A stretch of 58,306 bases of DNA, taken from positions 1 through 58,306 of the forward strand of contig NZ_JAJQQP010000021.1 of NCBI RefSeq assembly GCF_028994805.1, given 5' to 3'. Of this stretch, positions 25,579 through 34,162 are shown one piece after another (the first letter of the stretch is position 1; every line of letters starts with the position of its first letter). Source of the DNA: Promicromonospora iranensis. GTDB taxonomy: Bacteria > Actinomycetota > Actinomycetes > Actinomycetales > Cellulomonadaceae. Both the position numbers and the translations under genes were made by a program. The notes below the pieces were generated by a model, which did not search any database, was not told the origin of the DNA, and saw only the letters and a program-made list of their open reading frames with translations.

Positions 25579-26991
25579 TCAGAGCCGCACGATCGCCGCC
25601 AGCGGGTTCTCGATCGCGTCGGCGACGGAACGCATGAAGCCGGCCGCCGTCCCGCCGTCGCAGACCCGGTGGTCGAAGACGAAGGACATCTGCGTGATCT
25701 TGCGGGGCACGATCTCCCCGTCGACGACCCACGGCCGGTCGATGATGCGACCGAAGCCCAGGATCGCGACCTGCGGATGGTTGATGATCGCCGCGCTGCC
25801 GTCGACCCGGAAGCCGCCGTAGCTGTTCAGCGTGAAGGTCCCCGCCGTGAGCTCCTCCGACGTCGCCTTGCCGACGCGGGCGCGCGCGACCAGGTCACGG
25901 AGGGCCGCATCGAGCTCGACGGTGGTCATCTCATCGGCCCCGAGCACCGCCGGGACGACCAGGCCCTGCTCACCCTGGACGGCGATCCCGAGGTTGATGC
26001 GGTCGAACTCGACGATCTCGTCACGCTCCACGTCGAGCCGCGCGTTCAGCACCGGGTACTCCTTGAGGCTCGCGACGACGAATCGCGCGAGATGGGCGAG
26101 CAGCCCCGGCCCCGTGTCGGCGGGCGTACGGCTCGCCTCGCGCAGGTCCCAGAGCGCCGTCGCGTCGACGTCGACCCAGACGGTCGCCTCCGGGATCTCC
26201 GAGCGGCTCCGCGACAGCACCTTGGCCGCCGTCCGCTGGAAACCGCTGAGCGGGATGCGCCGCTCGCCGGGAACGTCGGGAACGCTGGACGCGACCGCGC
26301 CCGGCGAGGCGGACGGCGCAGCGGCACCCCGCGCAACGGCACCCCGCGCAACGGCACCCCGATGCGACGCGGGAGCCGCGTGCTCGATCGCCGACCGCAC
26401 GTCGGACCTGGTGACGACCCCGCCGGCCCCGGAGGCCGCGATCGCGCGCAGGTCCAGCCCCGCCTCCCGGGCGAGCCGCCGGACGATCGGCGAGATCACC
26501 TTCACCGGGCGGTCGCCCGCGGTCGCGGCGACGACGGGCGACGTCGGCCGGGAGCCGCGCGGCCGACGCCGGCGACCCGAGCCGGCGTGCTCGGAGGTCC
26601 CGTACCCGATGAGCACGTTGCCGGAACCGGCCCGCTCCTCCTCGCGATACGCCTCGGCGGCCTGCTTGTCACCCGACCCACCCTTACCTTCAAGTTCAAG
26701 TGGAGGGTCAGACTCAGGGTCGGACTCGGGCCCGACACCCCCAGCACTCACGGTGATCAGCGGCTTGCCCACCTCGAGAAGGTCCCCCTCGGCGGCGTGC
26801 AGGGCGGCGACCCGGCCCGCGTACGGGCTGGGCACCTCGACCACCGACTTCGCCGTCTCGACCTCCACCACCGGCTGGTCGACGGCGACGGCGTCGCCCT
26901 CGGCGACCAGCCAGCGCACCACCTCAGCCTCGGTGAGGCCCTCGCCCAGGTCGGGCAGGAGAAAGGTCTGCTCCGTCGCCGTCGCGGTCAT
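25579..26991 (-). CDS. bkdC: Branched-chain 2-oxoacid dehydrogenase E2 (dihydrolipoyl acyltransferase)
   Basis: A 470-residue E2. One lipoyl domain (about 1-85, lipoylated Lys48 in VETAKSV), a peripheral-subunit-binding domain (ISPIVRRLAREAGLDL...GVVTRSDV, about 175-215), and the catalytic domain with His441 and Asp445 (DHRVCDGG). Linkers are Asp/Glu- and Ala/Arg-rich; one is made of 15-bp repeats (26316-26360). Start overlaps the bkdB stop (ATGA). Transfers acyl groups to CoA in branched-chain amino-acid breakdown and fatty-acid primer supply. A pyruvate-type complex is less likely given the E1 sequences and Lrp neighbour. Confidence 0.9.
   Translation of the reverse strand: MTATATEQTFLLPDLGEGLTEAEVVRWLVAEGDAVAVDQPVVEVETAKSVVEVPSPYAGRVAALHAAEGDLLEVGKPLITVSAGGVGPESDPESDPPLELEGKGGSGDKQAAEAYREEERAGSGNVLIGYGTSEHAGSGRRRRPRGSRPTSPVVAATAGDRPVKVISPIVRRLAREAGLDLRAIAASGAGGVVTRSDVRSAIEHAAPASHRGAVARGAVARGAAAPSASPGAVASSVPDVPGERRIPLSGFQRTAAKVLSRSRSEIPEATVWVDVDATALWDLREASRTPADTGPGLLAHLARFVVASLKEYPVLNARLDVERDEIVEFDRINLGIAVQGEQGLVVPAVLGADEMTTVELDAALRDLVARARVGKATSEELTAGTFTLNSYGGFRVDGSAAIINHPQVAILGFGRIIDRPWVVDGEIVPRKITQMSFVFDHRVCDGGTAAGFMRSVADAIENPLAAIVRL
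26316..26360. repeat. Three 15-bp units in the E2 linker
   Basis: GCGCAGCGGCACCCC, then GCGCAACGGCACCCC twice (26331-26345, 26346-26360), encoding an ARGAV linker repeat. Confidence 0.9.
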
Positions 26992-27992
26992 GCGTCCTCC
27001 CACTGGAGGTCGTCGACGGCGTCGAGGATCCGGGCGACCGACGGCAGCTGCACGTGCTCGAGCTTCGGCGGCGGGTACGGGATGTCGAAGCCGGTGACAC
27101 GTCGCACCGGCGCCGACAGGGAGTGGAAGCAGCGCTCGCTCACCCGCGCCGCGATCTCGGACGCGACGCTCGCGAAGCCTGCCGCCTCCGCGATGACGAC
27201 GGCGCGGCCCGTCGACTCGACCGCGGCGCAGACCGTCGCGTCGTCGAACGGGACGATCGAGCGCAGGTCGACGACCTGCAGGCTGCGGCCCTCGCGCGCG
27301 GCCTCCTCGGCGGCCTCCATCGCGGCAGGCACGGAGGGGCCGTAGGCGATGAGCGTGGCGTCCGTGCCCTGGCGCCGCACGACAGCCGTGCCGATCCCCG
27401 GCTCCCGGCGCTCGCCCAGGGCGACCTCACCCTTCGCCCAGTAGAGCTTCTTCGGCTCGAGGAAGACCACCGGGTCCGGCGAGGCGATGGCGGAACGCAG
27501 CAGCGAGTAGGCGTCCGACGGGTTCGACGGCGCGACGACGTGCAGGCCCGGCGTGTGGGCGTAGTAGGACTCCGACGAGTCGCAGTGGTGCTCGACCCCG
27601 CCGACGCCGCCGGCGTACGGGACCCGGATGACCAGCGGCAGCCCGACGCGGCCACGGGTGCGGTTCCGCATCTTGGCGATGTGACTGACCACCTGCTCGA
27701 AGGCGGGGTAGGCGAAGGCGTCGAACTGCATCTCGATCACCGGGCGCATGCCGTTCATGGCGAGGCCGACGGCGAAGCCCGCGATGCCTGCCTCCGCGAG
27801 CGGGGTGTCGACGCAGCGGTCCTCGCCGAACGTCGCGGTGAGGCCGTCGGTCACGCGGAAGACGCCGCCGAGCGGGCCGACGTCCTCACCCAGCACCAGT
27901 ACTGCCGGGTCCTCGGCCATGGCGTCGTGCAGGGCGCGGTTGATCGCCTGCGCGGTGCTGAGCGTCTCGTGCGCCACGGCGGTCGTGGTCAT
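26988..27992 (-). CDS. bkdB: Branched-chain 2-oxoacid dehydrogenase E1 beta subunit
   Basis: A 334-residue transketolase-type beta subunit. Family stretches: VLVLGEDVGPLGGVFRVTDGL, DTPLAEAGIAGFAVGLAMNG and RVPYAGGVGGVEHHCDSSESYYAHTPGL, ending in FDIPYPPPKLEH, typical of the branched-chain type. Coupled by 4-base overlaps to bkdA upstream and bkdC downstream, giving stoichiometric E1/E2 production. Confidence 0.93.
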   Translation of the reverse strand: MTTTAVAHETLSTAQAINRALHDAMAEDPAVLVLGEDVGPLGGVFRVTDGLTATFGEDRCVDTPLAEAGIAGFAVGLAMNGMRPVIEMQFDAFAYPAFEQVVSHIAKMRNRTRGRVGLPLVIRVPYAGGVGGVEHHCDSSESYYAHTPGLHVVAPSNPSDAYSLLRSAIASPDPVVFLEPKKLYWAKGEVALGERREPGIGTAVVRRQGTDATLIAYGPSVPAAMEAAEEAAREGRSLQVVDLRSIVPFDDATVCAAVESTGRAVVIAEAAGFASVASEIAARVSERCFHSLSAPVRRVTGFDIPYPPPKLEHVQLPSVARILDAVDDLQWEDA

Positions 27993-29113
27993 CGGTGGGC
28001 CTCCGCTCGGCTCGGCTCGTCCTGGCTGGACTCGTCCCGGCCCAGCTCGTCGTGCACCAGCGCCAGCTGTTCGACGAGTTGCGGGGTCGGCTCGGCGTAG
28101 ACGTAGCGGAACAGGTCGTCCGGGTCCGGCACGACGTCGTGGTTGATGCCGTCGCGCGTGCGGCGCGCGACCTGCTCGGCGGCGTCGGCGAAGGCGGCGG
28201 CGCGGGCATCGTCCAGGATGCCCTCCGCGCGAAGGTAGGCCTCCAGCCGCACCAGCGGGTCCTTGGCCACCCAGGCGGCGACCTCGTCGTCGGGGCGGTA
28301 GCGGGTCGCGTCGTCAGCGTTGGTGTGGGCCTGTATCCGGTAGGTGCGCCCCTCGACGAGCTGCGGTCCCTCGCCGGCGCGGGCACGCGCGACCGCCCCG
28401 GACAGGACGTCGAGGAGGGCCGCGAGGTCGTTGCCGTCGACCTGCTCCCCCGGGATGCCGTAGCCCACACCCTTGTGCGCCAGCGAGGGGGCGACCGTCT
28501 GCCGGGCCAGCGGCACCGAGATCGCGTACTGGTTGTTCTGGACGAAGAAGACGACAGGCGCCCGGAAGACGGCGGCGAAGTTCAGGGCCTCGTGGAAGTC
28601 GCCCTCGCTCGTGGCGCCGTCGCCGCACAGGGCGAGCACCACCGTGCTCTCCCCACGCAGCCGCGCCGCGTGCGCCACCCCGACGGCGTGCGGCAGCTGC
28701 GTCGCGAGGGGCGTCGTCAGGGGCGCCACACGACGCTCGTAGGGGTCGTACCCCGAGTGCCAGTCGCCCTTGAGCAGGCCGAGCACCTCGACGGGGTCGA
28801 CGCCGCGCGCGACGGCGGCCGCGGTGTCGCGGTAGGTCGGGAAGAGCCAGTCTCCACCGTCGAGCACCTGTGCCGCGGCGACCTGGCACGCCTCCTGGCC
28901 ATGGGACGACGGATAGACCGCCAGGCGTCCCTGCCGGACCAGCGCGCCCGCCTGGTCGTTGAAGCGACGGGCCGCGACCATGCCCGCGAGACCCCGGAGC
29001 AGCTCTTCGCCCGGGGGCAGGTGCGCCGTGCCGGCGGCTGTCGGACGGCCGTCCGGAGCGAGAAGCATGACCGGCGTCCTCGACGGCAACATGCGATCTA
29101 CGTCACTTGTCAT
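27989..29113 (-). CDS. bkdA: Branched-chain 2-oxoacid dehydrogenase E1 alpha subunit
   Basis: A 374-residue thiamine-diphosphate subunit. The cofactor motif is ALCGDGATSEGDFHEALNFAAVFRAPVVFFVQNNQYAIS; the phosphorylation-loop region RYRPDDEVAAW follows. The C terminus carries a Ser/Asp/Glu-rich tail (GRDESSQDEPSRAEAHR). ATG 29113 lacks a ribosome site and an AT-rich TATATC precedes it closely; ATG 29092 is possible. Lead gene of bkdABC, divergent from an Lrp regulator. Confidence 0.92.
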   Translation of the reverse strand: MTSDVDRMLPSRTPVMLLAPDGRPTAAGTAHLPPGEELLRGLAGMVAARRFNDQAGALVRQGRLAVYPSSHGQEACQVAAAQVLDGGDWLFPTYRDTAAAVARGVDPVEVLGLLKGDWHSGYDPYERRVAPLTTPLATQLPHAVGVAHAARLRGESTVVLALCGDGATSEGDFHEALNFAAVFRAPVVFFVQNNQYAISVPLARQTVAPSLAHKGVGYGIPGEQVDGNDLAALLDVLSGAVARARAGEGPQLVEGRTYRIQAHTNADDATRYRPDDEVAAWVAKDPLVRLEAYLRAEGILDDARAAAFADAAEQVARRTRDGINHDVVPDPDDLFRYVYAEPTPQLVEQLALVHDELGRDESSQDEPSRAEAHR

Positions 29114-29229
29114 AGAGATATACTCGTCAAGGTTCTATTCGGAATCCATCAACGGCGAGGATCCGAGAAGCCGTCCAGCAATACGTGGGTAATGCGATCC
29201 AAATGTCCAGCAGCGAAGGGGCTGAGGGC

Positions 29230-29706
29230 ATGGCCGCGAGACAAGTGGCACCAGGCCTCGACGACGTCGACCAGCGCATCGTCGACGAGCTGCGTCGCGA
29301 CGGCCGCATGTCCATGCGATCGCTGGCCGAGAAGCTGCACATCTCGCGGGCGAACGCCTACGCGCGCGTGCAGCGGCTCGAGTCCAGCGGAGTCATCCGC
29401 GGCTACAGCGCGGACATCGACCCGGTGCTCGCCGGGCTCGGCACGTCGGCGTACGTCACGGTCAACCTGGAGCAGTCGGAGTGGCGTTCGGTCCGCGAGG
29501 AGCTGCGCACCCTGCGGGGCATCGACCACATCGGACTGGTCGGCGGGGAGTTCGACCTCGTCCTGCTCGTCCGCGCGCGGGACAACGCCGACCTGCGGCA
29601 CCTGATCCTGGACCAGATCCAGGGCATGAAGGGGATCCTGAACACGCACACGCTGCTGGTGTTCGAGGAGCCGATCCCCGCCAGGCCCTGCCTCCCCGAG
29701 CATTGA
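29230..29706 (+). CDS. bkdR: Lrp/AsnC-family regulator
   Basis: A 158-residue regulator. N-terminal helix-turn-helix (DVDQRIVDELRRDGRMSMRSLAEKLHISRANAYARVQRLESSGVI) and C-terminal ligand-binding RAM domain (YVTVNLEQSEW...LLVRARDNADLRHLILDQIQ). Divergent from bkdABC, so it probably senses branched-chain amino acids or 2-oxoacids. Start 29230 has GAAGGGG upstream; GTG 29185 and ATG 29203 are in-frame alternatives. The 116-bp intergenic region is relatively AT-rich, with TCGGAATCC and GGATCCGA as a loose inverted pair. Confidence 0.88.
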   Translation: MAARQVAPGLDDVDQRIVDELRRDGRMSMRSLAEKLHISRANAYARVQRLESSGVIRGYSADIDPVLAGLGTSAYVTVNLEQSEWRSVREELRTLRGIDHIGLVGGEFDLVLLVRARDNADLRHLILDQIQGMKGILNTHTLLVFEEPIPARPCLPEH

Positions 29707-29732
29707 CATACATTGCTGCATGTATGTAGGTT
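29703..29732 (+). promoter_or_regulatory. Promoter with ACATACAT palindrome
   Basis: -35 TTGACA (29703-29708) and a -10-like TAGGTT (29727-29732) 18 bp on. Between them lie perfect 8-bp inverted arms ACATACAT (29706-29713) and ATGTATGT (29720-29727) around 6 bases. Immediately follows the Lrp stop and drives the membrane-protein gene at 29772; the arms suggest a dimeric repressor, identity unknown. Confidence 0.6.
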
Positions 29733-29771
29733 CCGCTCACGGCAACTGACCGAAACGGAATCGAGGACCTG

Positions 29772-30191
29772 ATGCAGCTGACGGCGTTTCGAGTCGGTGC
29801 GGCGGCGTGGATGCTCACCGGCGTCGCACACACAGTCCTGGAGTTCGCCCTGCCCGGCGACCCGGACCTGGCCACGGCGCTCCGTGCCTCGTCCCTGGAG
29901 GTGGGGCCGATCTCGCTCAACGCGTTCCTGTTGATCCGTGGTGTGAGCGTCTCCATGGGCCTGGCGATGGTCGTCGTCGGGCTCCTGTTGTGGATGATCG
30001 CTCGTGCTTTCCGGACCGAACCGCACCGGGCGCGTCCGTTCGGGGCAGTGGCACTGATCAGCACCGTCCTGGCGCTCGGCCTGGCCGTCGTGTGGGTACC
30101 CGGCCCTCCCGTGGTGACCTTCACGGTGGGGACCGTCGCGTTCGTCGTCGCGCTGGCAGCGAAGGGTGCGCGCCCCAGCGGCCCCCGATGA
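29772..30191 (+). CDS. Small four-helix membrane protein of unknown function
   Basis: A 139-residue protein with four hydrophobic segments (FRVGAAAWMLTGVAHTVLEF, LLIRGVSVSMGLAMVVVGLLLW, FGAVALISTVLALGLAVVW, FTVGTVAFVVALAA). The G.AHT motif and layout recall uncharacterised actinobacterial LIC_13387-like proteins. ATG with GAGGAC upstream and its own promoter carrying a palindrome. Confidence 0.8.
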   Translation: MQLTAFRVGAAAWMLTGVAHTVLEFALPGDPDLATALRASSLEVGPISLNAFLLIRGVSVSMGLAMVVVGLLLWMIARAFRTEPHRARPFGAVALISTVLALGLAVVWVPGPPVVTFTVGTVAFVVALAAKGARPSGPR

Positions 30192-30200
30192 CGACGCCCC

Positions 30201-30228
30201 AGGACCGGAGCACCAGGACCGGAGCACC
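30201..30228. repeat. Perfect 14-bp tandem duplication after a stop codon
   Basis: AGGACCGGAGCACC twice in a row, starting 10 bases after the end of the small membrane-protein gene. A non-multiple of three, in noncoding DNA. Confidence 0.92.
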
Positions 30229-30282
30229 AGGGTTCGCGTCCGGCCCGTCGCCGTCGTAGACCGCCGGGTCGGGGAGCGTCGC

Positions 30283-30657
30283 CTACTGGGGCTCCTCCTG
30301 CAGCGCGCGCACCTCGATGCGCGACTGGAGGGCCTTCGAGCAGTGCTCCGCCCACCCGAGCGCGGTCTCCTCGTCGGCGACGTCGATGATCCAGAACCCG
30401 CCCACGTAGGCGGGCGCGTCCACGAACGGCCCCGGGATGCGCTTCGGCTCACCATCGGTGGCGTCGACGGTCGTCGCCGTCGACGGCGGCATGAGCCCGC
30501 CCGCGGTGACGAACGCTCCGGACTCGTTCAGGGCCGTGTTGAACCCGTCGACGGCGGCGATCATCGCCTCCAGCTCGGCAGGATCCATCTCCTGCATCGA
30601 CTCCATCGTCGGTTCGTCGGCCGTGTCGTGCGGGATGGTCAGGAAGTACTGGGTCAT
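30283..30657 (-). CDS. YCII/DGPF-domain protein
   Basis: A 124-residue ferredoxin-like-fold protein. The family DGPF motif appears as PGPFVDAPAYVGGFWIIDVADEETALGWAEHCSKA; the start reads MTQYFLTIPHD. Such proteins often neighbour regulators or ECF sigma factors; biochemical role unknown. Start 30657 with GGAG upstream. Lies 69 bases after a cupin gene on the same strand, probably co-transcribed. Confidence 0.85.
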   Translation of the reverse strand: MTQYFLTIPHDTADEPTMESMQEMDPAELEAMIAAVDGFNTALNESGAFVTAGGLMPPSTATTVDATDGEPKRIPGPFVDAPAYVGGFWIIDVADEETALGWAEHCSKALQSRIEVRALQEEPQ

Positions 30658-30726
30658 GGAACTGCTCCGTCCTGTTCGGTCGAGCTGACTCGTGGTGATG
30701 CGGACGAGACGAGGCAAGGAAGCTCG

Positions 30727-31104
30727 TCAGGCCTCGGGGGCGAACTCCTGGATCATCACCGGAGAGGCGTGGATGCACACGATCCGGAGCGTCCCGGAAC
30801 CGGTGTTGGTGAAGCGGTGCCAGGTGTCGGCGGGGGCCACGGCGGTGTCGCCGGCACGGGCCACGAACGCCTTGTCGCCGACGACGATCGTCGCCTCGCC
30901 CTCCAGCACCGACCACGTCTCGTCGTAGGGGTGTCGGTGCAGGCCCGGGCCCTGGCCAGGGTCGGAGGTGACGAGGAAGAACGACACGTTCGACCCGTAC
31001 GAGGCGCCCTCGAACCGGAGGGTGCGGCTGTCGCCGATGCGGATGCTGTCGGCGGGGATCGCCGCGGGGGCGGCGGCGGAGCTGGTTGCGGCGGAGACAG
31101 ACAT
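30727..31104 (-). CDS. Cupin-domain protein
   Basis: A 125-residue single-cupin protein. Motif 1 is PGLHRHPYDETWSVLEGEATIVVG (metal ligands His, His, Glu) and motif 2 is APADTWHRFTNTG (His). The N terminus is an Ala/Ser-rich flexible stretch. It probably binds a metal and a small ligand; reaction unknown. Start 31104 with GAAAGGA upstream. Divergent from the ArsR-type regulator at 31188. Confidence 0.87.
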   Translation of the reverse strand: MSVSAATSSAAAPAAIPADSIRIGDSRTLRFEGASYGSNVSFFLVTSDPGQGPGLHRHPYDETWSVLEGEATIVVGDKAFVARAGDTAVAPADTWHRFTNTGSGTLRIVCIHASPVMIQEFAPEA

Positions 31105-31116
31105 GGTGGGTTTTCC

Positions 31117-31199
31117 TTTCGAAGGAGGCTGCGTGCTGATGAGCGCTACTCTCCGCCGCCCGCACCCGCGCTGACTACGCTTTCGACGTGGATCGAAAG
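31117..31199. promoter_or_regulatory. CTTTCGA motifs between cupin and ArsR-type genes
   Basis: CTTTCGA (31180-31186) and TCGAAAG (31193-31199) form a perfect 7-bp inverted pair across the GTG start at 31188. Another CTTTCGA lies at about 31117, near the cupin gene start. A TACGCT -10-like box (31176-31181) ends 6 bases before the GTG, implying a leaderless, self-regulated transcript. Confidence 0.55.
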
Positions 31200-32174
31200 T
31201 TCGTCGAGTTCCGGCTCGGCTCCAGCGACATCTCCGCCGTGCGGTTCGGCATCTCCCCCGGCCACGAGCTGGTGCACGCCGTGCGCACCATCCTGCGCCC
31301 GCAGAGCGCACCCCTGCACTGGGGATGGTTCCGCAGCCTTCCGGCGAGGCCGTCGGAGGCCTTCCGCCTGATGGCCGTCATCAGCGGCGCGGAGGGCTAC
31401 ATGCCCGACTTCCTCACCGCCACCCCGTCGGGCGACATGACCCCCCAGGAGGAGGCCGGACGGCTGCGCGAGGTCCCCGACGAACGGCTCCAGTTCGACC
31501 TGCAGAAGATGGTGCTCCGCTCCACCGGCGCCCGGCAGCAGGAGATCCGCGACCTGATCGCCGCTCCGGAGCACGCCCGGAAGGTGATCGTCGAGGCCTG
31601 GCAGGAGGTCTGGGACGCGCTGCTCGCGCCCGTCTGGCCCCAGATGCTCCGCCTGCTGCGGGCCGACATCTCCGTCCGCGCACGCCGCAGCAGCGACACC
31701 GGGCTGGCGGAGATGGCCTCCACCCTGCACTCCACGGTGACCTGGGCAGACGAGATCGTGCGCGTCGAGATGCGCCGCCACGAGGAGGTGGTCGACTGCG
31801 GCGGCACCGGCCTCGTGCTCGTCCCCTCGGTCATGATGGCCACCCGCGGCTGCGCCGTGCTCACCGAGCGCCCCGCACAGCCGACGATCTTCTACCCCGC
31901 CCACGGCGTGTCCGAGACCTGGCACCGCGACGGCGCCGACGCGCTCGCCGCACTCACGGCCCTGCTGGGGGCGACCCGCGCCCGACTCGTCCTCGAGCTC
32001 CAGCAGCCGCTCTCGACCTCCGAGTGCGCCGCCCTGACCGACCTCGCGGTCTCCACCGCGTCCCACCACCTGACGGTGCTGCGCGACGCCGGGCTGATCG
32101 ACAGCCGCCGCAACGGCGTCCGTGTGCTCCACACCCGCACGCCGCTGGGCGAGGCGCTCGCCGGCGTCGGGTAG
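31188..32174 (+). CDS. ArsR-like winged-helix regulator (DUF5937 type)
   Basis: A 328-residue regulator. The C-terminal winged helix (about 255-320) reads RARLVLELQQPLSTSECAALTDLAVSTASHHLTVLRDAGLIDSRRNGVRVLHTRT, typical of ArsR/SmtB. The long N-terminal part resembles the DUF5937 sensor found in actinobacterial regulators; no clear metal-binding Cys cluster. GTG at 31188 without a ribosome site. Probably controls itself and the divergent cupin-YCII pair. Confidence 0.83.
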   Translation: MDRKFVEFRLGSSDISAVRFGISPGHELVHAVRTILRPQSAPLHWGWFRSLPARPSEAFRLMAVISGAEGYMPDFLTATPSGDMTPQEEAGRLREVPDERLQFDLQKMVLRSTGARQQEIRDLIAAPEHARKVIVEAWQEVWDALLAPVWPQMLRLLRADISVRARRSSDTGLAEMASTLHSTVTWADEIVRVEMRRHEEVVDCGGTGLVLVPSVMMATRGCAVLTERPAQPTIFYPAHGVSETWHRDGADALAALTALLGATRARLVLELQQPLSTSECAALTDLAVSTASHHLTVLRDAGLIDSRRNGVRVLHTRTPLGEALAGVG

Positions 32175-32424
32175 CCGCGCCGCGCGTCGGCGCCCGGCTG
32201 CGGGCGGACCAGGCGGCCTCGTCGGTGATCCGTCGCGCTTGGCACACTTTTCTTGCGAGGGCTGGGCACGAGGGCCCGACATGAGGAAGCACGTCATCGC
32301 CGGTAACGTCGCTCGGGCAGCGCACGACGCGGCGAGCGGACGAGCGGCTGAGGAACGCGTCGCGGACCGGCACGCACGCCGGTCCGCGGACCAACCGACC
32401 GAGGCAGGCCAGGAGGCGCACCAC

Positions 32425-34158
32425 ATGACAAATGTCGCCGAGACGATGGTCGAGATCATCAAGGACGCCGGCGTCGAGCGGGTCTACGGCCTGCCCGGTG
32501 ACTCGCTGAACGGGTTCACCGACGCCATCCGCACCAGCGACGGCGTCACCTGGCAGCTCGTGCGGCACGAGGAGGCGGCCGCGTTCGCCGCGGCCGCCGA
32601 GTCCGCGCTGACCGGCGAGCTCACCGTCTGCGCGGGCAGCTGCGGACCGGGCAACCTGCACCTGATCAACGGCCTCTTCGACGCCCAGCGCAGCCGGGTG
32701 CCCGTGCTCGCGATCGCCGCACAGATCCCCGGACCGGAGATCGGCAGCAACTACTTCCAGGAGACGCACCCCCAGGACCTGTTCCGGGAGTGCAGCGTCT
32801 ACACCGAGCTGGTGAGCATGCCCGAGCAGCTGCCGCGCGTGCTCGAGATCGCGATGCGTACCGCGGTCGAGAAGCGGGGCGTCGCCGTCGTCGTCGTCCC
32901 GGGCGAGATCTTCCTGGCCGAGACCGCGGGCCGCAAGAAGTCGGCGCCGATCCGGGCGACGCGGAGCGTGGTCCGCCCCGGTGACGACGAGCTCAGGCAG
33001 GCGGCCGAGATCCTCAACTCGGCGAAGAAGGTGACCATCCTGGGCGGCGCGGGCACCGAGGGTGCCCACGAGCGTGTGCTCGCGATCGCCGGGCGGCTCA
33101 AGGCGCCGGTCGTGCACGCGCTGCGCGGCAAGGAGTTCCTCGAGTACGACAACCCGTACGACGTCGGCATGACCGGGCTGCTGGGCTTCTCGTCGGGCTA
33201 CCGCGCCATGGAGAGCTGCGACGCGCTGCTCATGCTCGGCACCGACTTCCCGTACCCGCAGTTCTACCCGTCGAAGGCGAAGATCGTGCAGGTCGACCTC
33301 CGGGGCGAGCAGCTCGGGCGGCGGACGCCGATCGACCTCGGGCTCGTGGGCGACGTCGGTGACACGATCGACGCCCTGCTGCCCCTGCTCGACGACCACA
33401 CCGACCGCAAGCACCTCGACACCTCGCTCAAGCACTACACCAAGGCGCGGAAGGACCTCGACGACCTCGCCGACAACGACCGCAACCGCGAGCCGATCCA
33501 CCCCCAGTACGTCGCGCGGCTGGTGAGCGAGCTGGCCAGCGACGACGCCGTGTTCATCCCCGACGTCGGCTCCCCCGTCGTCTGGGCGTCCCGCTACCTG
33601 GAGATGAACGGCAGGCGCCGGCTGATCGGGTCGTTCAGCCACGGGACGATGGCGAACGCCGTGCCGCACGCCATCGGCGCGCAGTCGGCGTTCCCCGCGC
33701 GGCAGGTGATCGCCCTGTCCGGGGACGGCGGGCTCAGCATGCTGCTCGGCGAGCTCCTGACGGTCCGGCAGAGCAAGCTGCCCGTGAAGGTCGTGGTGTT
33801 CAACAACTCGTCGCTGAACTTCGTCGAGGTGGAGATGAAGGCCGCCGGGTTCGTGAACTACGGCACGCAGCTCGACAACCCGAGCTTCGCCGACGTCGCG
33901 AACGCCATGGGCATCCACGGCCAGCGGGTCGAGCAGCCCGACGACCTGGAGGGCGCCCTGCGTGCGGCGTTCGACCACGACGGCCCGGCGCTGGTCGACG
34001 TCGTCACCGCCCAGCAGGAGCTGTCCATCCCGCCGGCGATCACCGCTGAGCAGGTCAAGGGCTTCACGCTCTACGCGATCCGCACGATCTTGTCCGGGCG
34101 AGGCGACGAGCTCGTCGACCTGGCCGACACGAACGTGTTCCGGCGGCTGTTCGACTGA
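32425..34158 (+). CDS. poxB: Pyruvate oxidase / quinone-dependent pyruvate dehydrogenase
   Basis: A 577-residue thiamine-diphosphate enzyme. The N-terminal Pyr domain carries the catalytic Glu near residue 47 (VRHEEAAAFAAAAE); the central FAD-binding-type domain has ILGGAGTEGAHE; the C-terminal PP domain has the cofactor motif GDGGLSMLLGELL at about 432 and VVFNNSSLNFVEVE. It converts pyruvate to acetate and CO2, passing electrons to quinone at the membrane. ATG 32425 with AGGAGG upstream. Monocistronic; ends 4 bases from the convergent next gene. Confidence 0.9.
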   Translation: MTNVAETMVEIIKDAGVERVYGLPGDSLNGFTDAIRTSDGVTWQLVRHEEAAAFAAAAESALTGELTVCAGSCGPGNLHLINGLFDAQRSRVPVLAIAAQIPGPEIGSNYFQETHPQDLFRECSVYTELVSMPEQLPRVLEIAMRTAVEKRGVAVVVVPGEIFLAETAGRKKSAPIRATRSVVRPGDDELRQAAEILNSAKKVTILGGAGTEGAHERVLAIAGRLKAPVVHALRGKEFLEYDNPYDVGMTGLLGFSSGYRAMESCDALLMLGTDFPYPQFYPSKAKIVQVDLRGEQLGRRTPIDLGLVGDVGDTIDALLPLLDDHTDRKHLDTSLKHYTKARKDLDDLADNDRNREPIHPQYVARLVSELASDDAVFIPDVGSPVVWASRYLEMNGRRRLIGSFSHGTMANAVPHAIGAQSAFPARQVIALSGDGGLSMLLGELLTVRQSKLPVKVVVFNNSSLNFVEVEMKAAGFVNYGTQLDNPSFADVANAMGIHGQRVEQPDDLEGALRAAFDHDGPALVDVVTAQQELSIPPAITAEQVKGFTLYAIRTILSGRGDELVDLADTNVFRRLFD

Positions 34159-34162
34159 CCGC

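Noticed and set aside
32239-32256. A sigma-54-like promoter (TGGCAC...TTGC) upstream of poxB
   Set aside because: The GG to GC spacing is too long and actinobacteria generally lack sigma-54.
32122-32424. An N-terminal extension of the pyruvate oxidase
   Set aside because: The upstream frame overlaps the end of the ArsR-type gene and has no family sequence; ATG 32425 follows AGGAGG.
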